Origin: Longimicrobium sp.
GTDB lineage: Bacteria; Gemmatimonadota; Gemmatimonadetes; Longimicrobiales; Longimicrobiaceae
Direction: 5' to 3'
Assembly (NCBI GenBank): GCA_036377595.1
Contig: DASUYB010000187.1
Coordinates: 1 to 56,630, forward strand
DNA: 56,630 bases
The translations under genes were made by a program, and so were the position numbers. The notes under the pieces are model-generated. The model saw only the letters and a list, made by a program, of their open reading frames with translations. It searched no databases and was not told the origin of the DNA. Shown one piece after another: positions 17,299 to 25,624 of the stretch (positions within the stretch are counted from its first letter, which is position 1; the number at the start of each line of letters is the position of its first letter).

Positions 17299-17353
17299 CG
17301 AAAATCTGGAAGGGCCGACACATAACCCCCGTGTCGGCCCTTCCAGATTTTCG
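17299..17353. terminator. H3-family perfect hairpin after the activator gene
   Basis: The 23-bp perfect stem CGAAAATCTGGAAGGGCCGAC... has a 9-base loop ATAACCCCC. Flanks CCCTCACC and ACCTCTCC are shared with the hairpin at 42866, whose arms are different in sequence but equally complementary. Confidence 0.8.
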
Positions 17354-17473
17354 ACCTCTCCCGACAGCAGGAGAGGTGAACTGCAACTGCAACTAAGTTC
17401 ATGCGGCATTTGCAGTTATATCCTTGTAGATACCGGCCGGCAGAATCATCCCGACCCGCGCTGCACCCTCTCT

Positions 17474-17557
17474 CCCCGCGCTGAGGTCTCCCCCCTTCTC
17501 CCGTTATCGGGAGAAGGGGGGTCGGGGGGGATGAGGGCCCTCGCGCGCAGCGCGACC
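17474..17557 (-). repeat. R4 dispersed repeat, copy 1
   Basis: About 83 bp containing CTTCTCCCGTTATCGGGAGA, then GGGG, a Gly/Pro-codon-like GC run and GCGCGCAGCGCG. It is inverted relative to the copies at 42719, 45119 and 47709. Confidence 0.8.
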
Positions 17558-17606
17558 CCGCTGTTGAGGATGCCAGTCCTGCCGGATTTCTCGCCCGTTC
17601 TCACAA

Positions 17607-17623
17607 ATTGTGGCAACCACAAT
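17607..17623. promoter_or_regulatory. 17-bp perfect palindrome, candidate activator site
   Basis: ATTGTGGCAACCACAAT reads ATTGTGG-CAA-CCACAAT. It lies about 110 bases upstream of the predicted sigma-54 start of the TPR operon. Adjacent bases TTCTCACAAATT resemble the CTTGTCACATTTT half-sites upstream of copy A. Confidence 0.5.
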
Positions 17624-17689
17624 CCATCTCCATCTCCCTCGAATCCCCAAAAACCCCAGCAACCACGCCGAATTCCCATCCCCCACCCA

Positions 17690-17705
17690 TGGAACGACGC
17701 CTGCC
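17690..17705 (+). promoter_or_regulatory. sigma-54-type promoter of the TPR-lipoprotein operon
   Basis: TGGAACGACGCCTGCC has the GG-N10-GC spacing and the same CTGCC right end as the elements at 15265 and 15767. The predicted leader is about 61 bases, nearly the same as for copy A. Confidence 0.5.
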
Positions 17706-17776
17706 TTGAGACTCTGGCGCGGTCCGGAACGCCGGCCCGCGCGGAATCCTGGCAACCGTAGCCGCATCTCCCGACC

Positions 17777-19117
17777 GTGACCACGCGCCCGCTGAAAGTC
17801 GACCACGCGCTCAAGGCCCTCCCCGAGGTCGACGACCTGGGCGGGCTGCGCGAGGCGCTGATCGGCGCGTCGCGCGAGGACCGCGGGCGGGCGTGGGCGG
17901 CGTCGGAGGCATACGCCACCGTCGACGCGCGCATCGCCGACACGGCGGCGCTCGACGCGCGCATCGCCGCCATCGCGGACGAGGCGCGATCGCGGGTGGA
18001 GACGGTGATGCGGCACTCGCTGGCCGCCCTGCGCGCGCTCGAGGCGGGCGACGAGGCCGCGGCGTCGCGCGCGCTGGTGGCCGCGGGCGAGGTGGAGGAA
18101 GACGCGGGACGGCTGGACGCCGCCGAGGCGTGCTACCGACAGGCTGCCGCGCTCGGCCGGCGCCCGCGCGACCGCAGCGCCGAGGGGCTGGCGGTGCGGC
18201 GTCTCGGCCGCATCGCCCGCGAGCGCGGCGACCTGGATGCGGCGCTGCGGCACTATCTCGCCAGCTACGAGATCGCCGTGGCGCAGCGCGACACGGAGGG
18301 CGCGGTCGTTGCCTGCCAGGGCACGGGCAACGTGTACGGCGACCAGGGGCTGTGGGAGAAGGCGCGCGAATGGTACGAGCGCGGCGTCTCACTGCTCAGC
18401 GAGGAGATCCCGACGCGGCCGCTCTGGCAGCTGTACAGCAACCTGGCCGTGGTCGCGCGGCGCACGGGCGACCTGGGCGCGAGCGAGGCGTGGCTGGACC
18501 GCGCGGAAGCCATCGTCGGCCAGTTGGACGACGCGGCGGGGCGGCTGCCGATCGAGAACGGGCGCGCGCGCCTGCTGGTGGAGCGCGGCGACTACGCGGC
18601 GGCAGCGGCGGCGTATCGCCGATCCCTCGAGGCGCAGGGATCGCCGTCGCTGCGCGGCGCGGTGCTTTCGAACCTGGCCGACTGCCTGCTGCTGGCGGGC
18701 GACCTTCGCGGCGCCGTGGCCGCGGCGCGCGAGCTGGAGCGGCTTGCGATGGTGCATCGACTCACGCCGCTGCTGCCGCACGCGTACCGCACCCTCGGCG
18801 CCGCCGCACGCGCGCGCCGCGACGAGGAGGGATTCGTGTTCTACGAGCAGGCGCTCGACCTCTGCCGGGCGCCCGGATCGCCCCCTTTCGAGCTGGCGCA
18901 GACCCAGCATGAGTACGCGCTGTTCGAGGCGGCGATGGGCCATCCGGAGAGCGCCGTCGCGCGGCTCGACGAGGCGCTCGCCATCTACCGCCGCCTGGGA
19001 ACGCGGCCGGAGATGGAGAAGGCGGAGCGGGAGAAGGTGGAGATACAGGCGCAACTCTCTGGCGTGCAAAGGGTTGAAGATACGGTCGAGATCACTTCTG
19101 AAGACGGTGGACGATGA
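17777..19117 (+). CDS. TPR-repeat protein
   Basis: This is a 446-residue soluble protein starting with GTG. From about residue 75 to the end it is made of helical pairs typical of tetratricopeptide repeats: RLDAAEACYRQAAALG, GDLDAALRHYLASYEIA, GLWEKAREWYERGVSLL, GDYAAAAAAYRRSLEA, and ESAVARLDEALAIYRRLG near the end. TPR proteins scaffold other proteins. The N-terminal 70 residues (ALIGASREDRGRAWAASEAY) may be a separate helical cap. There is no signal peptide. Its stop overlaps the ATG of the lipoprotein gene (ATGA), and a sigma-54-type promoter lies upstream, so it probably works with the activator at 15897. Confidence 0.8.
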   Translation: MTTRPLKVDHALKALPEVDDLGGLREALIGASREDRGRAWAASEAYATVDARIADTAALDARIAAIADEARSRVETVMRHSLAALRALEAGDEAAASRALVAAGEVEEDAGRLDAAEACYRQAAALGRRPRDRSAEGLAVRRLGRIARERGDLDAALRHYLASYEIAVAQRDTEGAVVACQGTGNVYGDQGLWEKAREWYERGVSLLSEEIPTRPLWQLYSNLAVVARRTGDLGASEAWLDRAEAIVGQLDDAAGRLPIENGRARLLVERGDYAAAAAAYRRSLEAQGSPSLRGAVLSNLADCLLLAGDLRGAVAAARELERLAMVHRLTPLLPHAYRTLGAAARARRDEEGFVFYEQALDLCRAPGSPPFELAQTQHEYALFEAAMGHPESAVARLDEALAIYRRLGTRPEMEKAEREKVEIQAQLSGVQRVEDTVEITSEDGGR

Positions 19118-19749
19118 AGATGCATGCGAGGGGCGCGGCCGCCGCGCTGCTGCTGGTGATCGGGCTGGGGGGATGCGGCAAGGAGGTGCTGGTCGGCGGC
19201 CAGAAGCACGTCGAGACCAGCGCGACCGGCGACGGCACGCCGGAGGGGAACGCGTCGCGCGCACCGGCGTTCGCGCTGGCGCCTGCGGACGGGCCGAATG
19301 CCGCCACCGCGATCGCCGGTCGCGCGCAGGGAACGATCGGCTTCGACGCGCGGGTGTTTCTGGTGACATCCGGCGGCGACGTCATCCCACTGGCCGACGC
19401 GACCGGGACGACGGTGCGCATCGACGGCGGCGACACCGTGCACATCGCGTCGAGCGGCGTGCCGGTGGACCGTTACACCGCGGTGCGCGTCACCTTCACC
19501 CGCGTGCAGGCCAACGTCACCAGCGGGCTGGTGATCGGCGGCACGAGCGTGACCGGCCTGCTCAGCGTCTCCATCCTCCCCGGCGACAGCATCGTGGTGG
19601 AGCGCGCGGTGGACCTGGGCGCGCCCGAGGCCGACGCCCGGCTGCTCGTCGATCTCGACGCATCCGCCTGGCTCGGCGCGGCGAACCCGATGACGCGCCT
19701 GGTCGCCGCCGCCACCTTCCGCGACGCCGTGAAGGTCAGGACGTACTGA
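19114..19749 (+). CDS. lipoprotein related to copy A
   Basis: The 211-residue product has a lipoprotein signal (MKMHARGAAAALLLVIGLGGC, lipobox LGGC). The mature domain follows the plan of the protein at 14565: GTIGFDARVFLVTSGGDVIPL, VPVDRYTAVRVTFTRVQANV, TGLLSVSILPGDSIVVERAV and LLVDLDASAWLGAAN...AATFRDAVKV. Identity is modest but motif order is the same, so the two are divergent paralogues of a DUF4382-like fold. It is translationally coupled to the TPR gene. Function is unknown; co-regulation with copy A by the sigma-54 activator is inferred. Confidence 0.75.
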   Translation: MKMHARGAAAALLLVIGLGGCGKEVLVGGQKHVETSATGDGTPEGNASRAPAFALAPADGPNAATAIAGRAQGTIGFDARVFLVTSGGDVIPLADATGTTVRIDGGDTVHIASSGVPVDRYTAVRVTFTRVQANVTSGLVIGGTSVTGLLSVSILPGDSIVVERAVDLGAPEADARLLVDLDASAWLGAANPMTRLVAAATFRDAVKVRTY

Positions 19750-19795
19750 TCGCGCGGGAGTGAAGATATCGCCCCGCGCATCGGCAATCTTGATT

Positions 19796-19881
19796 TCACA
19801 CGGAGGGCACGGAGATCACACCGGCACAGAGAACCCATCGCGGTCCTCTGTGCTTCTGTGATCTCCGTGCCTTCTGTGTGA
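19796..19881. repeat. H2-family long hairpin
   Basis: TCACACGGAGGGCACGGAGA at the left and its near-complement TCTCCGTGCCTTCTGTGTGA at the right enclose a further paired region (CACAGAG / CTCTGTG). It sits between the convergent lipoprotein and sensor kinase genes. Confidence 0.85.
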
Positions 19882-19932
19882 TGCCAGGTATGGGGAAAGT
19901 ATTGGCGCATCCGACCGAATCTCGTGCTGCCG

Positions 19933-20006
19933 CGATGATAGATCCTTCGGCCTGCAAACGCTTGTAAAGACGCTGGTTATGGTCTGGCCGGCCTCAGGAT
20001 GACGTC
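19933..20006. repeat. R2-family half copy
   Basis: TAGATCCTTCGGCCTGC ... CCGGCCTCAGGATGACGTC matches the right half of the 194-bp element at 29323 and the half copy at 51163. The remaining bases of the 19750-20071 gap show nothing else. Confidence 0.7.
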
Positions 20007-20071
20007 AGCGTGGGATCGCTCTGGGTGCATCAACCCGATTCCTGGATTTCGTAGATTCCTTCTTCTTCCGT

Positions 20072-23035
20072 CTACTCTTCGACTTCCTGCCGCGGGCCGT
20101 CGACTGGAAGGGTGACGGTGAAGGTGCTGCCGCGGCCGGGCTCGCTGCGCACGGAGATCTCGCCGCCCAGCAGGCGCACGAAGTCGCGCGAGAGCGCCAG
20201 GCCGAGCCCCGTGCCGCCCTCCTTGCGCGTCGTCGAGGGATCGACCTGGAAGAAGGGCTCGAAGACGCGCGCCTGGTTGTCGGCGCTGATGCCGGGGCCG
20301 GTGTCCTCCACTTCGACCACCGCCCGGTCGCCCTCGCGCCGCGCGCGGACCGCCACGCCGCCGCGCTCGGTGAACTTGAGCGCGTTCCCCAGCAGGTTGG
20401 TCAGCACCTGGCGCAGCAGCCCGCGGTCGGTGGCGACGCGCCCCGCGCCCTCGGTGTCGATCTCCAGCGACAGCTTCCTCGCCTCCGCCGCGCCGCGCAT
20501 GGCCTCGCCGACGGATTCCACCAGCTCGCCCAGGTCCAGCACCTCGGGCTCGGCGCGGCGCGTTCCGGCCTCCACGCGGGCCAGGTCGAGCACGCTGTCG
20601 ATCAGCTCCACCAGGTGGCGCCGCGAGACGCGCATGCGGCGGAGCGCGTCGCGCTGCATCTCGGTGAGCGGGCCGTAGATCCCCTCCTCCAGCAGGCCGG
20701 CGTACCCCTCCAGCGCGTTGAGCGGGGTGCGCAGCTCGTGGCTCATCATCGCCAGGAACTCGCTCTTGGCGCGGCTGGCGGACTGCGCGCCGGCGTAGAG
20801 CCGGGCGTTGCGCACCGCCAGCGCCGCCTGGTCGGTCAGCAGGGAGACGACGCGCAGCGCCTCGTCGCCCAGCGCGCCGCGCCCGGGGCCGTTCACCACC
20901 GCCAGGATCCCCACCACCTCGTCGCCCGCGCGCAGGGGAACGAGCGCGGCGTGCTCGGCGCCCACCGACAACAGCATCGCGCGGCTGGGAATCTCCGCGG
21001 GCAGGTCGGCGACGGCCATGCTGCGGGGCACGCCCGCGTCGGCAACCATCCGCGTCACCGACGCGCCCGAGGGGACGGTCACGCCCGCCAGGGATTCCAT
21101 GATCCCCACCGCCGCCATCACCTGCGTGCGCTCGCGCTCCTCGCCCACGTACATGGTCAGCGCCGCGCCCTCCGCGCCGGTCAGCTCGCGCGCCGCCGCG
21201 GCGATGCGCTGCATCACCTCCGGCGGATCGAGGGTGGAGGTGAGCGCCTCGGCGGCGGCGAGGAGCGCGCGGTTCTCCTCGCCGCGGCGGCGCTCCTCCA
21301 GGTGCAGCCGCGCGTTGTGGATGGCCAGCGCGGCGGTGTCGGCCAGCCCCTCCAGCAGCCGCACGTCCTCGTCGGTGAACGGCGTCCCCCGGTCGACCAC
21401 GGCCAGCACGCCGGCCGGCGCGCCGAAGGCCAGCATCGGCGCGAGCGCCAGGTTGCGGATCCCCCGCTCGCGCGCCATCGCCTTGAACAGGCTGGTCTCG
21501 GGAAGGTCGGCGGTGTCGTTGAACACGCGCGTTCCCCCGTGGGCCAGCACGTCGGCCACCACCGTGCCGGCGAGACCCATCACCCGCCCGTCCAGGTCCG
21601 CCAGCGCACCCAGCGCGGGGGAGAGCCGCACGCTCTCGCCGTCACGGGGGATGACGATCACCGCCGCGCGCGAGCCCAGCAGCTCCATCGCCGAGTGCGC
21701 GGCCAAGTCCAGCACCCGCGCGGGATCCAGCTCGCTCACCAGCACGCGCCCGATCTCGCGCAGCGCGCGGCTCTCCTCCGCGCGCAGCGCCGCCTCGCTG
21801 GCGGCCGACTCGGCCTCGCGGGTGCGTTCCAGCAGCTGCCGCTCCAGCGCCAGCCGCTCGGTTAGGTCGTAGAAGACCACGAGCGCGCGGTCCACCCGCC
21901 CCGCCGAATCGCGCAGGGGAACGCCGCTGACGCTGACGGTGCGCTCCTCGCCGTCGCCGGGGCGGAGCACGATCTCCACGTCGCGCGTGGGCTCGCCGCG
22001 CAGCGCCCGCGCGACGGGGAGCTCGCCGGCCGGGAAGGGCTCGCCGGTGGGGCGGAAGGCCTGCCAGCGGCCGGGATATTCGGCCAGCTCGGCGGCGGTC
22101 AGCTCCTCCAGCGGGCGCCCGCCCATCGCCACACCGGCGGGGTTGATGTAGGTGGCGTTCCCCGACGGCGCGTCGGCCACGATCACGCCCACGGGAAGGG
22201 TGTCGAGCACGTCGTACAGCGCCTTGCGCTCGGCCTCGGCTGCGCGGCGCCCGAGCACCTGCTCGGTGACGTCGACCACCAGCAGGAGGAGGTAGCGCGG
22301 CCGGTCGCCCTCGCCCGCCGAGAGCGGCTGCAGCGTCCAGCGGAAGTAGATGACGCCGCGCTCGAAGCCGGCGAACTCGAACTCGGGGATCTCGACCGGC
22401 TGGCCGCTGTCGCGCACCCGCCGGAAGATCTCGCCGATCCCCGACCCCTCGAAGTCGGGGATGAACTCGGCGGGGGTGTGGCCGACGATGGCGCCCGGCT
22501 CGCGCCAGGGGCCCTCGAGGAACTGGTGGTAGAAGGCGTTGGCCTCGCGCACCACCAAGCCGTCGGCCTCCAGCAGCACGATCCCCACCGGCGCGCCCGC
22601 GACGATGGCGGCCAGGCGCGCCTCGCGCTCGGCCACCGACCCGCCGGCGTCGCGGAAGCGGCGCTCGGCGTCTTCGGCCTGGGCCTGCGCGGTCACGTTG
22701 CGCACGCGCACCCGCAGCTCGCCGGAGGAGAGCGGCTCGGCCTGCACCTCCCACACGCGCCCGCGGCCGCGCTCGCCGTCCACGCGGAAGACGACGGGCG
22801 CGCCGCTCTGCATGGCCTGCCGCAGCGTGTCGGCCGCAGGCGTGTGCTCCCACTTCGGCAGCGCGTCCCACAGCGTGGCCACCTCGCCCCCGCGGCCGAT
22901 CAGCCGCAGGATCTCGAGCATCGACGCGTTCATGTAGCGGATGCGCCAGTTGGGCGCGAGCACGGCCACGCCGTCGCGCGCGGTGCCGAAGCTGGCGTCG
23001 TGCTCGGTGCGCCGGGCCTGCGGGGACGGCGTCAC
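20072..23035 (-). CDS. PAS(x3)-GAF(x2) sensor histidine kinase
   Basis: The 987-residue cytoplasmic kinase has PAS units at about 10-120, 135-265 and 270-400, GAF domains at about 420-570 and 590-740, a HisKA domain with SEFLAMMSHELRTPLNAL (phospho-accepting His) at about 760-825, and HATPase_c (NLLGNALKFTE, DTGPGIS, GGTGLGLALSRDFV) to about 980. No transmembrane segment or receiver is seen, so signals are probably internal (ligand, redox or light through PAS/GAF) and the partner regulator is elsewhere. The start is a GTG at 23035. It stands alone, convergent with the lipoprotein gene. Confidence 0.92.
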   Translation of the reverse strand: MTPSPQARRTEHDASFGTARDGVAVLAPNWRIRYMNASMLEILRLIGRGGEVATLWDALPKWEHTPAADTLRQAMQSGAPVVFRVDGERGRGRVWEVQAEPLSSGELRVRVRNVTAQAQAEDAERRFRDAGGSVAEREARLAAIVAGAPVGIVLLEADGLVVREANAFYHQFLEGPWREPGAIVGHTPAEFIPDFEGSGIGEIFRRVRDSGQPVEIPEFEFAGFERGVIYFRWTLQPLSAGEGDRPRYLLLLVVDVTEQVLGRRAAEAERKALYDVLDTLPVGVIVADAPSGNATYINPAGVAMGGRPLEELTAAELAEYPGRWQAFRPTGEPFPAGELPVARALRGEPTRDVEIVLRPGDGEERTVSVSGVPLRDSAGRVDRALVVFYDLTERLALERQLLERTREAESAASEAALRAEESRALREIGRVLVSELDPARVLDLAAHSAMELLGSRAAVIVIPRDGESVRLSPALGALADLDGRVMGLAGTVVADVLAHGGTRVFNDTADLPETSLFKAMARERGIRNLALAPMLAFGAPAGVLAVVDRGTPFTDEDVRLLEGLADTAALAIHNARLHLEERRRGEENRALLAAAEALTSTLDPPEVMQRIAAAARELTGAEGAALTMYVGEERERTQVMAAVGIMESLAGVTVPSGASVTRMVADAGVPRSMAVADLPAEIPSRAMLLSVGAEHAALVPLRAGDEVVGILAVVNGPGRGALGDEALRVVSLLTDQAALAVRNARLYAGAQSASRAKSEFLAMMSHELRTPLNALEGYAGLLEEGIYGPLTEMQRDALRRMRVSRRHLVELIDSVLDLARVEAGTRRAEPEVLDLGELVESVGEAMRGAAEARKLSLEIDTEGAGRVATDRGLLRQVLTNLLGNALKFTERGGVAVRARREGDRAVVEVEDTGPGISADNQARVFEPFFQVDPSTTRKEGGTGLGLALSRDFVRLLGGEISVRSEPGRGSTFTVTLPVDGPRQEVEE

Positions 23036-23185
23036 GCGTGGGCCGGTGTGCGAGCGGTCATGGGCGGATGATGGTGCGTGTCCGGCGTTTGCGGCAAGAA
23101 GGCGGCCATGCGGAGGATCAGGGGACAGGGGACAAAATGGGGATCGGGAAACCGGATCGAAGCAAGGAGGAGGTCGAGGAACGAT

Positions 23186-23233
23186 GCGACTGAAGTCGCG
23201 GCTACAAAAACACGCAGTCCGCCTTCGCGGACT
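23186..23233. repeat. R1 (REP-like) single unit
   Basis: GCGACTGAAGTCGC hairpin, GGCTACAA linker, then the 18-bp hairpin AGTCCGCCTTCGCGGACT. It is the same unit that forms the two arms of the element at 35631. Confidence 0.85.
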
Positions 23234-23277
23234 TCAACTGCATGCGGCCGCACCGCCGCTCGCGATTCGCGCCGATA

Positions 23278-23345
23278 GGGCGCCCGGCTACCTCTCCCGG
23301 TACGGGAGAGGTGGCGAGCCCCAGCGAGCCGGAGAGGGCGCGATG
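23278..23345. repeat. R5 dispersed repeat, copy 1
   Basis: CGGCTACCTCTCCCGGTACG, GGAGAGGTGGCGAGCC and AGCGAGCCGGAGAGGGCGC occur in order. The reverse complement recurs at 46418. Confidence 0.75.
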
Positions 23346-23363
23346 CCGCGGTGCGCACCGACC

Positions 23364-23428
23364 CAACGCACTCATGCACTTCCGCACTGACGCACTTCCC
23401 CACTCAGCACTCAGCACTCAGCACTCCC
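23364..23428. repeat. GCACT-rich short tandem array
   Basis: ACGCACTCATGCACTTCC and CTCAGCACTCAGCACTCAGC show a 7-8-base period. With the two elements above it fills most of the 485-base gap before the next gene, which otherwise shows nothing. Confidence 0.6.
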
Positions 23429-23520
23429 CGACCTCACCCTTGCGCATCGCGCCGTTTCGTAGTTCCGTACGCTCATCATCCCGACCCCTTCCGGAACACA
23501 CCCGCGCACACCCCCGCCGC

Positions 23521-24147
23521 ATGAACGGCCTGCGCATCTCCCGCCCGCCGGACACCGCCGCCGTGCAGCAGACCGGCCACCCCGCCGAGCGCGGCTCCGG
23601 CGCCACCTTCGTGTCCGCCGGCGTGTCGGACTTCGCGCGCTGGTTCGCGCCGCTCAAGCCGATGCTCGCGCGCTGGCGCTGGGTGCTGCACGCCGAGCCG
23701 CACCTCTTCCGCTTCCCCGACGGCTGGTACCGCGACTGGGACGAGACCGCCGGCGCCTTCGCCGGCCGCGAGCTGCGCGCCGCCGAGCGGCTGGTGCTGG
23801 ACGAGCGCGACGACTGGCGCCTGGTCGACGGGCGCTGGCTCCAAGCCGTGGCCGACACGCTGCTCGACGACTGGGCCGACTTCTTCGCCCTCGCCGCGCC
23901 CGCGGACCGGCTCGACGGCTTCCTCGAGCGCTGGTGGGCGGCGGACACGCCCGAGTCGGCGCACGCGCTGATCGAGGAGACCTGCGCGCTCCACTTCTCC
24001 TGCGTCGACGGCGCGGTGTGGGAGGTGCACGCCGCCGACCCCGCGCTGGTGGAGCTCGTCCGCGCGCACCTCGACGGCGTCCCCGGCGTCACCGCCGCCG
24101 ACAGCACGCTGATGCAGAGCCTGCGGCGCTACGAGCCGCATCCCTGA
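23521..24147 (+). CDS. hypothetical protein, Trp/Asp-rich
   Basis: This is a 208-residue soluble protein without signal peptide. It has many Trp (FARWFAPLKPMLARWRWVLH, GWYRDWDE, DDWRLVDGRWLQ, FLERWWAADTPE) and a C-terminal part with WEVHAADPALVELVRAHLDGVPG that could be an alpha/beta unit. I do not recognise the family. The ATG at 23521 starts the protein-like part; the open frame upstream is intergenic repeat DNA. It is followed after 28 bases by a secreted protein gene on the same strand. Confidence 0.65.
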   Translation: MNGLRISRPPDTAAVQQTGHPAERGSGATFVSAGVSDFARWFAPLKPMLARWRWVLHAEPHLFRFPDGWYRDWDETAGAFAGRELRAAERLVLDERDDWRLVDGRWLQAVADTLLDDWADFFALAAPADRLDGFLERWWAADTPESAHALIEETCALHFSCVDGAVWEVHAADPALVELVRAHLDGVPGVTAADSTLMQSLRRYEPHP

Positions 24148-24175
24148 TCCCCAACTCGATCGGAGCCCACCGCCG

Positions 24176-24970
24176 ATGAGACTCGCCCTCCTCCGCGCCG
24201 CGGCGCTCGCCCTGGGCGCCATTGCCGCCGCCATGCCCGCCGCCGCGCAGAAGAATGAGGGCGGGATGGGCCCGTTCGCCCTCAGCGGGACGACGGACCG
24301 GCCGCTGCGCGCCGTCTACCGCGCCGCCATCGACGCGCTGCGCGAGAACGGCTACCCGCTCCGGGTGATGTCGCTCGACCAGATGCTCATCACCGACCTC
24401 AACTCCCCCCAGGCCGGCAAGCCGTCCACCGTGGCGCGCGTGCTGATGGAGCAGAAGGGCGATTCCGTCGCCTTCACGGTAGAGCCCGTCGCGGTGAACG
24501 CGGCGCGAAACGGCCGCTGCACCACGCAGGAGTGCCTGACGATGGAGTTGGCCGCCGGGGCGATGATCGTGAAGGGGATCGAGGACCGGATGAAGGCGTA
24601 CCAGCCGCCGCCGCGCAGCCTGGCCGACAGCCTGGCCGGCGCGAAGGCCCTCGGCTACGCGCCCGAGAACCCGGTGAAGGTCGGCGGCGGCGGCGACCGC
24701 GGCGTGCAGAACGAGCACGCTTGGCTCGACGGGCTGCGCGGCCCGGACGGGCAGACTGTCACCTGGTTCCGGCTGGGGAGCTGCTGCGAGTTCGAGACGC
24801 CCAACGCCCCGCGCGACATGCAGGGCCGCGGGCTGCTGGACGCGTACGAGGTCACCTATCCCGGTCTCCCCCACCCCGTGCTCCTGTACCTCGACATGTA
24901 CGATCCCCCCGCCAACCAGGCCGTCCCAGCCGGCTTCACCCGCCCCGCCGCCCCGCTCCCGGCGACGTGA
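24176..24970 (+). CDS. secreted hypothetical protein
   Basis: The 264-residue product has a signal peptide (MRLALLRAAALALGAIAAAMPAAAQ). The mature part has two regions: TTDRPLRAVYRAAIDALRENGYPLRVMSLDQMLITDL, which resembles small periplasmic domains that follow outer-membrane lipoproteins, and a C-terminal part with three Cys (RLGSCCEFETPN; CTTQEC earlier). No enzyme motif is recognised. The ATG at 24176 is 28 bases after the previous gene, so the two are probably one operon. Confidence 0.7.
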   Translation: MRLALLRAAALALGAIAAAMPAAAQKNEGGMGPFALSGTTDRPLRAVYRAAIDALRENGYPLRVMSLDQMLITDLNSPQAGKPSTVARVLMEQKGDSVAFTVEPVAVNAARNGRCTTQECLTMELAAGAMIVKGIEDRMKAYQPPPRSLADSLAGAKALGYAPENPVKVGGGGDRGVQNEHAWLDGLRGPDGQTVTWFRLGSCCEFETPNAPRDMQGRGLLDAYEVTYPGLPHPVLLYLDMYDPPANQAVPAGFTRPAAPLPAT

Positions 24971-25110
24971 ACGCGGGGCCCGACGAGGCCGTCATCTGGA
25001 GACTGGTGCCCGGGACCAGGATCGCGCAGCTTTCGGTGCTGGAAACTCGCGGCGGGCTGGCGACGTAATCGGGTGGCGACGTGGGACCTACCGACTCGAG
25101 GGACTTCGAA

Positions 25111-25527
25111 ATGATCGACCGCAGCGCCCAATTCCCGATCGACCGCCGCGCCCAATCTCCGGGCGTTCTCATCCGCGACTTCGCGCTCTTCGGCCTGAAG
25201 CTGTTCATCGACGGGCTGAAGGACGTGGTGATGGTGCAGGCCGGCATCCTGGCCTTCTGCGTGGACCTCATCGCCATGCTGCTGCTGAGGCGCAGGGCCC
25301 GGCTCTTCTACTGGGTGCTGGAGCTGGGCGAGCGGTTCGACCTGTGGCTGAACCTGTACGCCGGCGCGCGCGGTGCCGGGCACAACCCCGATGGGCTGTT
25401 CGGCGAGAGCCGCGCGGGCGACAACACCTTCCTGGGCGAGATGGAGGAGCTGGTGCGCCGCGGCCCCGAGCCGCCCGTCCGGTCCGCCGGGCCCGTGCAC
25501 GCCCCGCGCCCCGGCCTGCCGCGCTGA
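25111..25527 (+). CDS. membrane-associated hypothetical protein
   Basis: The 138-residue product has one or two hydrophobic helices (FALFGLKLFIDGLKDVVMVQ and ILAFCVDLIAMLLLRR, about 25-65), followed by FYWVLELGERFDLWLNLY and a polar, Pro-rich tail. No family is recognised. ATG 25111 has GAGGG eight bases upstream and is preferred over the GTG at 25081. A perfect hairpin follows the stop codon. Confidence 0.7.
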   Translation: MIDRSAQFPIDRRAQSPGVLIRDFALFGLKLFIDGLKDVVMVQAGILAFCVDLIAMLLLRRRARLFYWVLELGERFDLWLNLYAGARGAGHNPDGLFGESRAGDNTFLGEMEELVRRGPEPPVRSAGPVHAPRPGLPR

Positions 25528-25559
25528 CGCGGGCGATCGAGATCTCGCCGAACGGCAAA

Positions 25560-25598
25560 GCGAAGGGAGGCGCCCCGGACCGGTGCGCCTCCCTTCGC
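25560..25598. terminator. bidirectional stem-loop between convergent genes
   Basis: The 14-bp stem GCGAAGGGAGGCGC / GCGCCTCCCTTCGC has an 11-base loop, placed between two convergent stop codons. Confidence 0.75.
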
Positions 25599-25624
25599 TC
25601 GTTCATCTCCCTCCCCGTCCAGCG

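Noticed and set aside
23364-23428. Possible small CRISPR array (regular GCACT repeats)
   Set aside because: The period is 7-8 bases, there are no spacers and no cas genes.
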